Assembly (NCBI GenBank): GCA_022711315.1
Contig: JAKLFG010000015.1
Span: 1 to 45,663, forward strand
DNA from: a bacterium
GTDB lineage: Bacteria > UBP6 > UBA1177 > JAKLFG01
Reading direction: 5' to 3'
Length of the DNA: 45,663 nt
Part shown: piece after piece, positions 17,701-24,263 of the stretch
Numbering within the stretch: position 1 is the first letter of the stretch
How the letters are laid out: each line of letters opens with the position of its first letter
Program-made: the position numbers and the translations under genes
The notes under the pieces: generated by a model
What the model saw: the letters and a program-made list of their open reading frames with translations, nothing else
Database searches by the model: none
Told to the model about the DNA's origin: nothing

Positions 17701-17930
17701 TCGATGACGCCCGGTGGCGTCTCGGTTGAACGGATCAGTTCCTTGAGAGCGATCTCGCGCCCCATCTGTTCATCGAAGGCGATGAGCACTCGACCGATGC
17801 CGCCGCGACCCTTCTCGCCGTGTACGGTGTAGCGGGGCGCCCCCGCGACATCCGGCGAGGAGGATACACCTTCGCCCGCGTCGAGGGGAGGCGCCGAAAC
17901 GGTCCTGTCGGGATGATCGGTGTTATTCAG
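14688..17930 (-). CDS. Serine/threonine kinase with 14 WD40 repeats, CTG start
   Basis: This 1080-residue predicted membrane sensor kinase has a kinase domain at about 35-340: glycine loop GRGGIGRV just before residue 49, Lys63 (IALKEL), HRDIKPDN with Asp170, DWGLAK in place of DFG, and PPE. A basic flank and membrane span (about 354-374) follow, then a TPR-like helical stretch and about 14 WD40 repeats with the SPDG...WD signature, enough for two seven-bladed propellers, probably periplasmic. The frame has no ATG, GTG or TTG between its upstream stop (17957-17955) and the GTG at 17789, which would remove the glycine loop. CTG at 17930 gives a complete N-terminus and overlaps the VWA lipoprotein stop by 8 bases. 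It is a close paralogue of the kinase at 31407-34715. Confidence 0.83.
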   Translation of the reverse strand: MNNTDHPDRTVSAPPLDAGEGVSSSPDVAGAPRYTVHGEKGRGGIGRVLIAFDEQMGREIALKELIRSTETPPGVIEPEEGRSRSAALRFLREARVTGQLEHPGIVPVYEIGRRPDGDPYYTMRLVRGETLSDAIRSAKTLRDRLRLLPHFRDICNAVAYAHSRGVVHRDIKPDNIMIGQFGETVVLDWGLAKVRGLSDDRADEMAQGISALRETPVRRTLTGRAFGTPTYMPPEQARGLVAEVDERSDIYALGAVLYEILAGAPPFDGRTATEIIAKVLSERPIPIASLEREAPPDLCAVVEKALSKKKEERYGSAREMAREIENYMAGGRIEVYEYSSWELLVRFVRKNRALSLLIGVLLVLIVLGVSAVFSAWRNAVENERIAHLNLALGYQESADRMLQERRYDKAEIFAAAALGHNPWNPRSPYRFPDIAARSSGDIARNTLSARSSLFLARMNQNDALVAVTPYRGSEVRDMGMSPDGNTVALAGKDGVITLWGIEERNEIDRLPGHRDEVTRVVFSPDGNVLASASWDRSVRLWDVATRTELATLDGHTEEVYAIAFSPDGRVIVSGGNDGTVRRWDVSARREISVLPLPDAKIRSIAVSPDGASIAVGTASGELYMVQDRAVASFRLHTEVIVALRYRSDGKRLYTAGYDKKALVIDPATGRVLDSFVYWDAFFALSIDRDGSRSVIASRDGTILLRDMTTGRVDQLRGHDLSAHAVAFTPAGDHLVSAGADGTIRLWRSSFTRSSRSFSGHRTYIPAIALSSDGTWLASSSWDRTVRIWDIATETERRVIPCAEVCNAVAFSPDGALLAIAGQDRRIRLLAPDGSLAALLEGHDEGVSSVAFSPDGRTIVSGGWDRTVRIWDIARRRTLHLFSEHAGAVQSVAFSPDGAMVASAGRDKVIIVRKIADGTHAALLAGHHGNILAIAFSPDLRHLASVGEDDTVLVHRLSDGTRTLALDTRGATARTVAYDPTGRYLLSVGKYALIWRSDTGDELLRLSLMHQSYAALFSADGSSFALSEGTAVRIYPTRFDLWDRDPAQLLRDAEERTRYRLVGFQTMIGSAGGEEDLPQSE
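15313..15344 (-). repeat. 32-base exact repeat in WD40 blades, copy 1
   Basis: These 32 bases are identical to 15559-15590, 246 bases (82 codons, two blades) away. Both encode the blade end DRTVRIWDIA. Identity at the third codon positions suggests recent duplication or gene conversion of a two-blade unit. Confidence 0.85.
15559..15590 (-). repeat. 32-base exact repeat in WD40 blades, copy 2
   Basis: Second copy of the repeat at 15313-15344, in the same reading frame, encoding the same blade end of the first kinase. Confidence 0.85.
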
Positions 17931-20013
17931 CCTGCGACCCCGGCACGATGATCTTTATCTCGCGGGACGAAAGGATAGCCCCTTCGCCGAGCACCCGGAT
18001 CCGCGCGTTGTAGACCACCGGATCCTGCAGGGTGTTCTTGCAGAAATCGTTGTGGAAATGGATGTCGAAATAGACGAGCGTCGAGGGCTTGACCTTGTAG
18101 AAGGTGGTATCGTCCTTATTCTCATAGTTCCCGTCCGGATCGGACTTGTTCGGTTTCGCCGACGAAACGAAGGCGGCCGCCGATATACCGCTGCACTCTT
18201 CATCCGACTCGGCGCTGGTCGTGATATCCTTCTCGATGTAGGTGGTCAATTGCTTGACCGCTTCGGCGATCTGATCCGAGAGGCCGGAGCCATCGAAGTT
18301 CTCCGTATGGTACAGGAATGGGTCGCCGTTCCCGTCGAGCGACCCGGTGCCTTCGGCGATGATCGTGAAGTCCTCCTTGGCGGGGTCGCTCGGGGAAGAG
18401 GTGCCGATGCAGTTGTATTGGTCGTCGTATTGCGAGCAGGAGAAGGCCGAATCGATGCCGATGAACTTCGCGTTGATGCCGTTCATCGCGTTGATGGCGT
18501 CCTCGGTCGAAGCGCCGTGGAAGTTGGGATCCCAGCACCCGTCGGCGCTGGAGGTTAGCGTGCAACTCGGTGTTCCCTTGATGCCGAACTGCGGGAACGC
18601 CTCGTCGGTTATCATGATGAATATCTTCAGCGCAAGTTCACGGAAACAGACCCCGCCGACCGTGCCCAGTTCCCCGGTGCAGTCGGCCGGCTCTATCTTC
18701 AGGTTCGTGGCGAAGCCGCCAACGGGCGTCAAAAAGAAATTCGCGTTGAGTCCCAGACCGGTCGCCGTCTGGTACAGGACCTCCTGATGCGGTTCGGTGC
18801 CGCCGTAGGTCTCGGGCAGACCGTCGACCGCGCCTTTCACCGAATCGGCATTCTTGCTGATCATGTGATCGACCACGAACATACGGTTGTTTTCCATGTC
18901 CATGAAGTGGACGAAGCCGGTCGCGACATCGAGCCCCGGCACCTTCGCCGGGATACCGTCGATGATCTTGTCCTTTATCTCGCCCTGCAGATTCGCCTTC
19001 TCCTGTTCCATCGACCCCGACAGGTCGAGTTGTATCGCGACATCGACCGTCGAGAAATCGGTCGAGAATTCGAGCGTGCGGGTCACATCCTCCGGCGCGT
19101 TGTAGGGAAGCACGACAAAGAAGAGCCCCGGAGGGATGGTGTCGTTGGGATCCTTCGGGTCGGAGCCGTACACGATCTCGGCGAGATCATCCGAATCGTC
19201 GCCATCGGTGTCTTTGTCGTACGGATTCGTCCCGATCGTCACCTCCTCCTTGTCGGACAGGCCGTCGTTGTCGCTGTCCTTGTCGAGGAAGTCGGGGGCG
19301 GTATCCTGATCGCTGTTCTTGCAGGGCTGTTCGGGGCACTCGGTGCTGTCGAGTACGCCGTCACCGTCCGAATCGGTGTCGAGCCAGTTGGGCATACCGT
19401 CCATGTCGTTATCGCCGCATCCCTCAACGCCGTTGGGTATCCCGTCGCTGTCATCGTCGGCATTCGGATCGTCCCACTCGCATGCCCCGTTGGCGTCCTC
19501 GTCCGGCGTCTCTCCTTCACTCTGCGGATCATCGGGATCCTCGCCCTCCTTGGCGGGATCGTCGGTCGCCGGATCGTCGGAGGTCTCTCCGTTGTCGGTC
19601 GGTTCGTTGTCCACCGTCGGTTTTTCCTTGCAGACCGCCCCGCCCTCTTCCTCGGCGCACAGTTTGTCTTCGGTCGCGCAGTCCTTCGTCTCGGTCCACT
19701 TGCTGTCGGTGCAGACAACTATCTTGCTTCCCGAGCAGGCGGAGCCGGTGCCGGTACAGGGGTCACCGATCTCTTCGTCGGCGACACAGGCGCCATTCTT
19801 GCACGCCTTGCCCGATGCGCCGCATTCCTCGGCGATGACCAGCGCGCCGTTGTCGCAACGAAGCAACTGGTCCTGCACCACATCCGAACACACCGTCCCG
19901 GTGCCGGTGCAGGCCTCGCCCGCTTGGGCTATCGGTTCGCTCTCTTCACCGCTACAGCCCAGCAACAAGAAGAGAGCAGCCACCGTCGTCAACCACACAT
20001 TACGCACTACCAT
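17923..20013 (-). CDS. VWA-domain lipoprotein with thrombospondin type-3 repeats
   Basis: This is a 696-residue predicted lipoprotein. The signal ends in LLLGC (Cys20). Residues 30-128 hold two Cys-rich modules, each opening with CTGTG. A Glu/Asp/Pro-rich linker spans 131-178. Asp-rich calcium-binding thrombospondin type-3 repeats (DSDGDGV, DSDNDGL, DTDGDDSDD) span about 186-290. A von Willebrand A domain starts near 322 with the MIDAS motif Asp330-Leu-Ser332-Gly-Ser334. The last 100 residues form a beta-rich Cys-containing tail. ATG 20013 has GGAGG upstream and a promoter at 20055-20083. The gene is followed, with an 8-base overlap, by the WD40 kinase. VWA with MIDAS suggests metal-dependent binding to a protein partner at the surface; the kinase's periplasmic propellers are a candidate by position only. 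Confidence 0.82.
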   Translation of the reverse strand: MVVRNVWLTTVAALFLLLGCSGEESEPIAQAGEACTGTGTVCSDVVQDQLLRCDNGALVIAEECGASGKACKNGACVADEEIGDPCTGTGSACSGSKIVVCTDSKWTETKDCATEDKLCAEEEGGAVCKEKPTVDNEPTDNGETSDDPATDDPAKEGEDPDDPQSEGETPDEDANGACEWDDPNADDDSDGIPNGVEGCGDNDMDGMPNWLDTDSDGDGVLDSTECPEQPCKNSDQDTAPDFLDKDSDNDGLSDKEEVTIGTNPYDKDTDGDDSDDLAEIVYGSDPKDPNDTIPPGLFFVVLPYNAPEDVTRTLEFSTDFSTVDVAIQLDLSGSMEQEKANLQGEIKDKIIDGIPAKVPGLDVATGFVHFMDMENNRMFVVDHMISKNADSVKGAVDGLPETYGGTEPHQEVLYQTATGLGLNANFFLTPVGGFATNLKIEPADCTGELGTVGGVCFRELALKIFIMITDEAFPQFGIKGTPSCTLTSSADGCWDPNFHGASTEDAINAMNGINAKFIGIDSAFSCSQYDDQYNCIGTSSPSDPAKEDFTIIAEGTGSLDGNGDPFLYHTENFDGSGLSDQIAEAVKQLTTYIEKDITTSAESDEECSGISAAAFVSSAKPNKSDPDGNYENKDDTTFYKVKPSTLVYFDIHFHNDFCKNTLQDPVVYNARIRVLGEGAILSSREIKIIVPGSQAE

Positions 20014-20054
20014 TGTATCCTCCGTCAGGTTCTTCCATTGTTCCACTGGGAGCG

Positions 20055-20083
20055 ATTATAGAAAGGGTTTTTCAGGAAATCAA
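20055..20083 (-). promoter_or_regulatory. Promoter of VWA lipoprotein-kinase unit
   Basis: Minus strand: -35 TTGATT at 20083-20078, 17-base spacer, consensus -10 TATAAT at 20060-20055. The leader would be about 35 bases with a GGAGG ribosome site. It probably drives both the lipoprotein and the kinase. Confidence 0.65.
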
Positions 20084-20110
20084 GAGGAAAAATGATGGGG
20101 GGTGTCTAAT

Positions 20111-20139
20111 TTGCTTTTTTGCCTCCGTTGGCGTACAAG
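20111..20139 (+). promoter_or_regulatory. Promoter of CLC channel gene, probably leaderless
   Basis: -35 TTGCTT at 20111-20116, 17-base spacer, -10 TACAAG at 20134-20139. Only 6 bases separate the -10 box from the ATG at 20146, so transcription should start at or next to the start codon. Confidence 0.45.
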
Positions 20140-20145
20140 AGCGAC

Positions 20146-21558
20146 ATGAAACGACCCGACATCTCGTGGCTCACCGGCAATCTCGATCTTCCCGGAGCGG
20201 GCAAGTGGCTTTTTCTCGGCGTGCTTGTCGGCCTTGTGAGCGGGATCAGCGCGGTGGCGTTCCAGTTCGGCCTGCAGGTCATCCGCGAGATCTGCCTGAC
20301 CTCCCTCATGGGACTCGACCTCGGTACGCCGGGCGGCGAGCCGCCGGAACTCGGACTCGCGGTCGGCCCGTTCACTCCCTACCTCATCATTTTGATACCG
20401 GCCATCGGCGGCCTCCTGTCGGGACTGCTCGTGTATCGGTTCGCACCCCAAGCAGAGGGTGCCGGCGCCGACGCGGCTATACACGCCTACCATCGCGGAC
20501 ACGGTCGCATCCTGCCGAAGGTCTCCTTCATCAAACTGGCGGCTTCCGCCGTGACCATCGGCACCGGCGGGTCAGGCGGACGCGAAGGCCCCATCGCTCA
20601 GATCGGCGCCGGTTTCGGCAGTTTTCTCGCGACCCGGCTCGGCCTCAGCGCCCGAGACCGACGGCTCCTGCTGGCCGCAGGCATCGCCGGCGGGGTCGGA
20701 GCGATATTCCGCGCCCCGCTTGCCGGAGCCATATTCGCGGCCGAGGTGCTGTACTCCAGCGCCGAGGTCGAAGCAGATGTCCTCCTTCCGGCCATGGTCT
20801 CCTCCATTGTCGCCTACGCGGTCTACGCAAGCCGTTTCGGCTGGGGACACATGTTCACCGGCGCAGGCCTGTACGGCTTTTCCAATCCCTGGGAACTCGT
20901 TCCCTATCTGGCGCTCGCGTTCGTGGTCTCGGGCGCCGCGCTCCTTTACATACGGGCTTTTCACGGGGTAAAAGGGCTTTTTGCGCGCAGTTCGCTACCG
21001 CTCCCGTTCCGCCCGATGCTGGGCGGCGCCATCACCGGCCTGTTCGCCCTCTGCCTCATGACACTCTTCGGTCAGACCCGCTATCTGGGCGATGTGCTTT
21101 CAAGCGGCTACGGCATCATACAGCGGGTGATAGATACCGACGGACTCGGCGTCCCGACACTGTTCCTCGTCTCGGTGGCGCTCGGCAAGATAGCGACCAC
21201 CGCATTTTCCATCGGCTCGGGTGGTAGCGGCGGGGTATTCGGTCCCTCGATGGTCATCGGCGCAACGCTGGGCGCGGCGGTCGGCAGTTTGTTCCACGCT
21301 CTCATGCCCGAAGTGGTCGCGCACCCCATGACCTTTGCGATGGTCGGCATGGCGGGCTTTTTCACGGCGACGGCGAAAACGCCGATATCGACGATCATCA
21401 TGGTGAGCGAACTGACCGGGAATTACGAACTGCTCATCCCCAGCATGTGGGTCTGCGTCTTCGCCTTCCTCCTGACACAGGGACGCACCATCTATCGCAA
21501 CCAGATACCTTCACGCACATCATCGGCAAACTTGACAAGCGGCACCCCTCTTCCCTAA
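20146..21558 (+). CDS. CLC-family chloride channel/transporter
   Basis: This 470-residue inner-membrane protein belongs to the CLC family. Visible signatures are GGSGGREGP with the gating glutamate at Glu147, RAPLAGAIFAAE near 189-200, and GSGGSGGVFGP in the second half. Compared with E. coli CLC-ec1, the central-serine motif GSGIP is GAGAD here, and the inner proton glutamate position (ec1 Glu203) is Val201. The tyrosine of the PLY motif appears kept (TIYRN near the end). Loss of the inner glutamate is seen in channel-type CLCs, so this may conduct Cl- without proton coupling; that is inference. No cytoplasmic CBS domains are present. I prefer ATG 20146 over the TTG nine codons upstream because the promoter overlaps that extension. 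Confidence 0.85.
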   Translation: MKRPDISWLTGNLDLPGAGKWLFLGVLVGLVSGISAVAFQFGLQVIREICLTSLMGLDLGTPGGEPPELGLAVGPFTPYLIILIPAIGGLLSGLLVYRFAPQAEGAGADAAIHAYHRGHGRILPKVSFIKLAASAVTIGTGGSGGREGPIAQIGAGFGSFLATRLGLSARDRRLLLAAGIAGGVGAIFRAPLAGAIFAAEVLYSSAEVEADVLLPAMVSSIVAYAVYASRFGWGHMFTGAGLYGFSNPWELVPYLALAFVVSGAALLYIRAFHGVKGLFARSSLPLPFRPMLGGAITGLFALCLMTLFGQTRYLGDVLSSGYGIIQRVIDTDGLGVPTLFLVSVALGKIATTAFSIGSGGSGGVFGPSMVIGATLGAAVGSLFHALMPEVVAHPMTFAMVGMAGFFTATAKTPISTIIMVSELTGNYELLIPSMWVCVFAFLLTQGRTIYRNQIPSRTSSANLTSGTPLP

Positions 21559-21561
21559 AAT
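21532..21561 (+). promoter_or_regulatory. Promoter of thioredoxin-fold fusion gene, inside 3' end of CLC gene
   Basis: -35 TTGACA at 21532-21537, 18-base spacer, -10 TAAAAT at 21556-21561. It overlaps the last codons of the CLC gene. The leader of about 27 bases ends in a GGAGGGG ribosome site. Confidence 0.5.
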
Positions 21562-21594
21562 GCTCCGTGACATCGACCATCTACGGAGGGGATC

Positions 21595-22377
21595 ATGAGA
21601 ACGGTCGTTACACTGCTCGCGTTCCTTGCAACCTGCGCACTCGCCGCCGCCGACCGACCGGTCTTCTACTTCTTTCACTCGGAGAACTGCCCCCACTGCC
21701 ACGAGGCGAAACCCTTCATGGCCGAACTGAAGAACAAATACCCCGGCATCGAGTTCCGGGAATTGGAAGTGTCGCGCGACCTCGTGAACCGCGAGATACT
21801 GCTGAAAAAGGCCCAGCAACTCGGCATATCGCGCATCGGCGTCCCGCTCTTCATCATCGGCGAAACCTATATTTCCGGTTTCAAGAAAGGCGATTTCGAG
21901 AAAAAGATAACCGATCTCCTCGACGCCTATCTGGCCGGTTCATCGACCACGACCGCCGCTCCCGCCGCCGTGCCGGGCGGGCTTGCGATCCTGCAAAAGG
22001 AAGCGGCCGACATAGACGAAACGGTCGGTCGGTGTTTCGGGCAGGGCCCCGCCGCCATTCCCGACTGTCTCAAAAAGGCGAAAAAACGGCTGGATGATCT
22101 TTCGATCGTCATCACCGGCCAGGTGACGGCGATACTCGAAAAGGCCATGAGCGGCGGCGCGATAGGCCCCCAGAAGGCGGCCTACCTCGACCAACAGGCG
22201 CTCTGGAAGAAACAGGTGGAGGCCGAATCGGCGCTCGACGAGGCCTTCTGCCGCGCCCTCAAAGCCACCAACTGCGACGGACTCGCGCTCTACCTGACCG
22301 TTCAACACCTGCAGGCCCGCGTCCAGAAACTGCTCGGCGACCTGCAAGCCGCTCAGGGGTTCTCCTTCGGACACTGA
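21595..22377 (+). CDS. Exported thioredoxin-fold protein with LprI/DUF1311-like C-terminus
   Basis: This is a 260-residue predicted periplasmic protein. The signal peptide ends around Ala19 (ALAAA). Residues 20-118 form a thioredoxin fold with active site CPHC (Cys32, Cys35) and a cis-Pro loop GVP (Pro84). An Ala/Pro/Thr linker follows, then a helical domain (about 130-258) whose spacing resembles LprI/DUF1311 lysozyme-inhibitor domains: a Cys-rich start (RCFGQG...DCLKKA), then QxxW (QQALW), AESA, FC and a late charged helix. The thioredoxin part is clear; the second assignment is pattern-based. CPHC is the DsbA-type motif, suggesting an oxidase or isomerase role. It has its own promoter within the CLC gene and overlaps trmH by 25 bases at its 3' end. 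Confidence 0.72.
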   Translation: MRTVVTLLAFLATCALAAADRPVFYFFHSENCPHCHEAKPFMAELKNKYPGIEFRELEVSRDLVNREILLKKAQQLGISRIGVPLFIIGETYISGFKKGDFEKKITDLLDAYLAGSSTTTAAPAAVPGGLAILQKEAADIDETVGRCFGQGPAAIPDCLKKAKKRLDDLSIVITGQVTAILEKAMSGGAIGPQKAAYLDQQALWKKQVEAESALDEAFCRALKATNCDGLALYLTVQHLQARVQKLLGDLQAAQGFSFGH

Positions 22378-23117
22378 CCACCGCGCGCGGCCAGGAACGC
22401 CTTCTCTATATCGGCGCTTCTCGATATCACCTTCCGGTACCACGCCAGGCGCAATTCTTCACGATGCTCCCCGCTGAGTCGCCACGGAACCCCGGAAGCG
22501 CGCAACCGTCGCATGAGATGCGAAAAGACGACCGCGACCGATACCGATATGTTGAGGCTTTCGGTGAATCCGTACATCGGTATCCTGAGCGACAGGTCCG
22601 CCTCCGCGAGCGCCCCCGTCGACAGCCCCATCTCCTCGGTCCCGAACAGTATCGCCGCAGGGCGATCGAGCGGCAGGTCCTCCGGCGTATAGCCGTCGGC
22701 GCGCGGCGAGGTGGCGACCACCCGATACCCGAGTTCTCGCAGGCGTGAAATGCAGGCGGCGGTGTTGTCGCGCCCCGGTTCGCGATACCGGTGGAGCGTA
22801 AGCCATTTGACCGAACCCATCACCACATCGGGATTCACCTCGTAGCGGTTCCTCCCCTCGATGATGTGGATGTTCTGCACCCCGAGACACTCGCAGGTCC
22901 GCAGGCAGGCCGAGGCATTATGCGGCTGGTAGATATCCTCAAGCACGAGCGCCAGATGATCGGTCCGTTCGGCAAGCACCTGATCCATCATATTCTTTTT
23001 GTGGTCGGTCACGAACGAACCGAGGTGCTCGATCAGCGCCCGGCGCGTCACGGCATCAAGGCCGCCCCCATGTTCTTTCTGTTCCATCCCTTTCGTTCTC
23101 CGGATCAGGTATTTCAT
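22353..23117 (-). CDS. trmH: TrmH/SpoU-family 2'-O-ribose RNA methyltransferase
   Basis: This 254-residue cytoplasmic SPOUT enzyme probably makes Gm18 in tRNA from S-adenosylmethionine. The three SPOUT motifs are clear: LEDIYQPHNASACLRT with the catalytic-type Asn and Arg, ILFGTEEMGLS, and PMYGFTESLNISVSVAVV, which forms the trefoil knot. A basic helical extension of about 35 residues at each end supports tRNA binding. TrmH is preferred over RlmB because of the LEDIxxPHN opening and the long C-terminal helix, but the substrate is not proven. The start is uncertain. ATG 23117 follows GGAGGGGG at a long distance, but the only promoter-like sequence has its -10 box on this ATG. ATG 23087 (244 residues, GGAG ten bases upstream) may be the true start. 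Confidence 0.8.
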   Translation of the reverse strand: MKYLIRRTKGMEQKEHGGGLDAVTRRALIEHLGSFVTDHKKNMMDQVLAERTDHLALVLEDIYQPHNASACLRTCECLGVQNIHIIEGRNRYEVNPDVVMGSVKWLTLHRYREPGRDNTAACISRLRELGYRVVATSPRADGYTPEDLPLDRPAAILFGTEEMGLSTGALAEADLSLRIPMYGFTESLNISVSVAVVFSHLMRRLRASGVPWRLSGEHREELRLAWYRKVISRSADIEKAFLAARGGQCPKENP

Positions 23118-23144
23118 GTTATCGCGTCCCCCTCCGTTTGGCAA
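23116..23144 (-). promoter_or_regulatory. Possible promoter of trmH
   Basis: Minus strand: -35 TTGCCA at 23144-23139, 17-base spacer, -10 TAACAT at 23121-23116. The -10 box covers the first base of the ATG at 23117, so if it is used, translation must begin at 23087. Confidence 0.3.
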
Positions 23145-23170
23145 GAAAGTGCCATACCCCTTTTCCCGGG

Positions 23171-23198
23171 TTGCTTTTTTCGCCCGACGGCATACGAT
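23171..23198 (+). promoter_or_regulatory. Promoter of threonine aldolase gene
   Basis: -35 TTGCTT at 23171-23176, 16-base spacer, -10 TACGAT at 23193-23198. The leader is about 24 bases and includes AAGGAG just before the ATG at 23229. Confidence 0.5.
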
Positions 23199-23228
23199 GA
23201 CACAAGGAGAACAGGCGAAGGAGCGATC

Positions 23229-24263
23229 ATGCGACGCAGTTTCGGTTCGGACAATCACGCCGGGGTCCACCCCGCCGTATTCGACGCCCTCCGGCGCGTG
23301 AACGACGGCGATGTCCCCGCCTACGGGCACGATGCATATACGGTCGGCGTCGCCCGGAAGGTCGCGGCGCTCTTCGGCAAAAAGGCCGAGGCCTTCTTCG
23401 TCTTCAACGGCACCGCCGCGAATGTCATCTCGATACGGGCCGTCTGCCGTCCCCATCAGGGGATCATCTGCGCCGAGACGGCGCACATCAACACCGACGA
23501 GTGCGGCGCACCGGAATGGAACGCCGGGGTGAAGCTACTCCCCGTCCCTACCCCAGACGGGAAATTGACCCCGGCGCTCGTCGAACGGCGTCTCGGCGGT
23601 CGCGGCGACGAACACCGTACCCAGCCGCGACTCGTATCGATATCGCAGGCGACCGAGGTGGGCACGGTCTATACCCCTAACGAACTGAAGGAACTCTCGG
23701 CGTCCTGTCACGCCCACGGTCTTTTGCTCCACATGGACGGCGCGCGGCTCTCCAACGCGGCGTCGACGCTCGGCGTATCGATCGGCGAGGCGGCAGCGGG
23801 CACCGACCTCGTCTCGTTCGGCGGTACCAAGAACGGTCTCATGGCGGGCGAGGCGGTCATCGTTAACGATCCGGCGCTCGCGACCGAACTGCTCTTCCTC
23901 CGCAAGCAATCGATGCAACTTTCTTCAAAAATGCGTTACCTCGCGGCGCAGTTCGACGCCTTCCTGACCGATGATCTCTGGCTCGCGAACGCCCGTCACG
24001 CCAATGCGATGGCGCAACTGCTTTCAAAGGGCATCGTGCGCTTTCCGGGCTTCGAACTCGCGTGGCCGACGCAGGCGAACGGCGTGTTCGTCAGAATGCC
24101 CGCCGACCTCGTCGAGCCCCTGCAGAAAGAGTATTTTTTCTATCTCTGGGACGAAACGGTCCCGATAGCGCGGCTCATGTGCCACTTCAACACGGCCGAG
24201 GAGGATGTGCGGGGATTCCTTGCGGTCGTGGACCGGCTTAGCGGCGCCAGAACAGTCCGCTGA
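23229..24263 (+). CDS. ltaE: Low-specificity L-threonine aldolase
   Basis: This 344-residue cytoplasmic enzyme uses pyridoxal phosphate to cleave L-threonine or L-allo-threonine to glycine and acetaldehyde. It has the beta-eliminating-lyase fold with His86 (ETAHIN), which stacks on the cofactor, Asp170 (HMDGARL), and the Schiff-base Lys201 (FGGTKNG). The N-terminal FGSDNHAGVHP and FVFNGTAAN segments are typical of LtaE. ATG 23229 is preceded by AAGGAG and a promoter. It is transcribed alone: trmH is divergent upstream and trkH convergent downstream, overlapping by 26 bases. Phenylserine aldolase or another beta-hydroxy amino acid aldolase would look the same. Confidence 0.85.
   Translation: MRRSFGSDNHAGVHPAVFDALRRVNDGDVPAYGHDAYTVGVARKVAALFGKKAEAFFVFNGTAANVISIRAVCRPHQGIICAETAHINTDECGAPEWNAGVKLLPVPTPDGKLTPALVERRLGGRGDEHRTQPRLVSISQATEVGTVYTPNELKELSASCHAHGLLLHMDGARLSNAASTLGVSIGEAAAGTDLVSFGGTKNGLMAGEAVIVNDPALATELLFLRKQSMQLSSKMRYLAAQFDAFLTDDLWLANARHANAMAQLLSKGIVRFPGFELAWPTQANGVFVRMPADLVEPLQKEYFFYLWDETVPIARLMCHFNTAEEDVRGFLAVVDRLSGARTVR

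Noticed and set aside
17923..17957. Ribosomal frameshift fusing the VWA lipoprotein to the kinase
   Set aside because: I see no slippery sequence, and a fusion would place a kinase behind an exported lipoprotein. Re-initiation at CTG is simpler.
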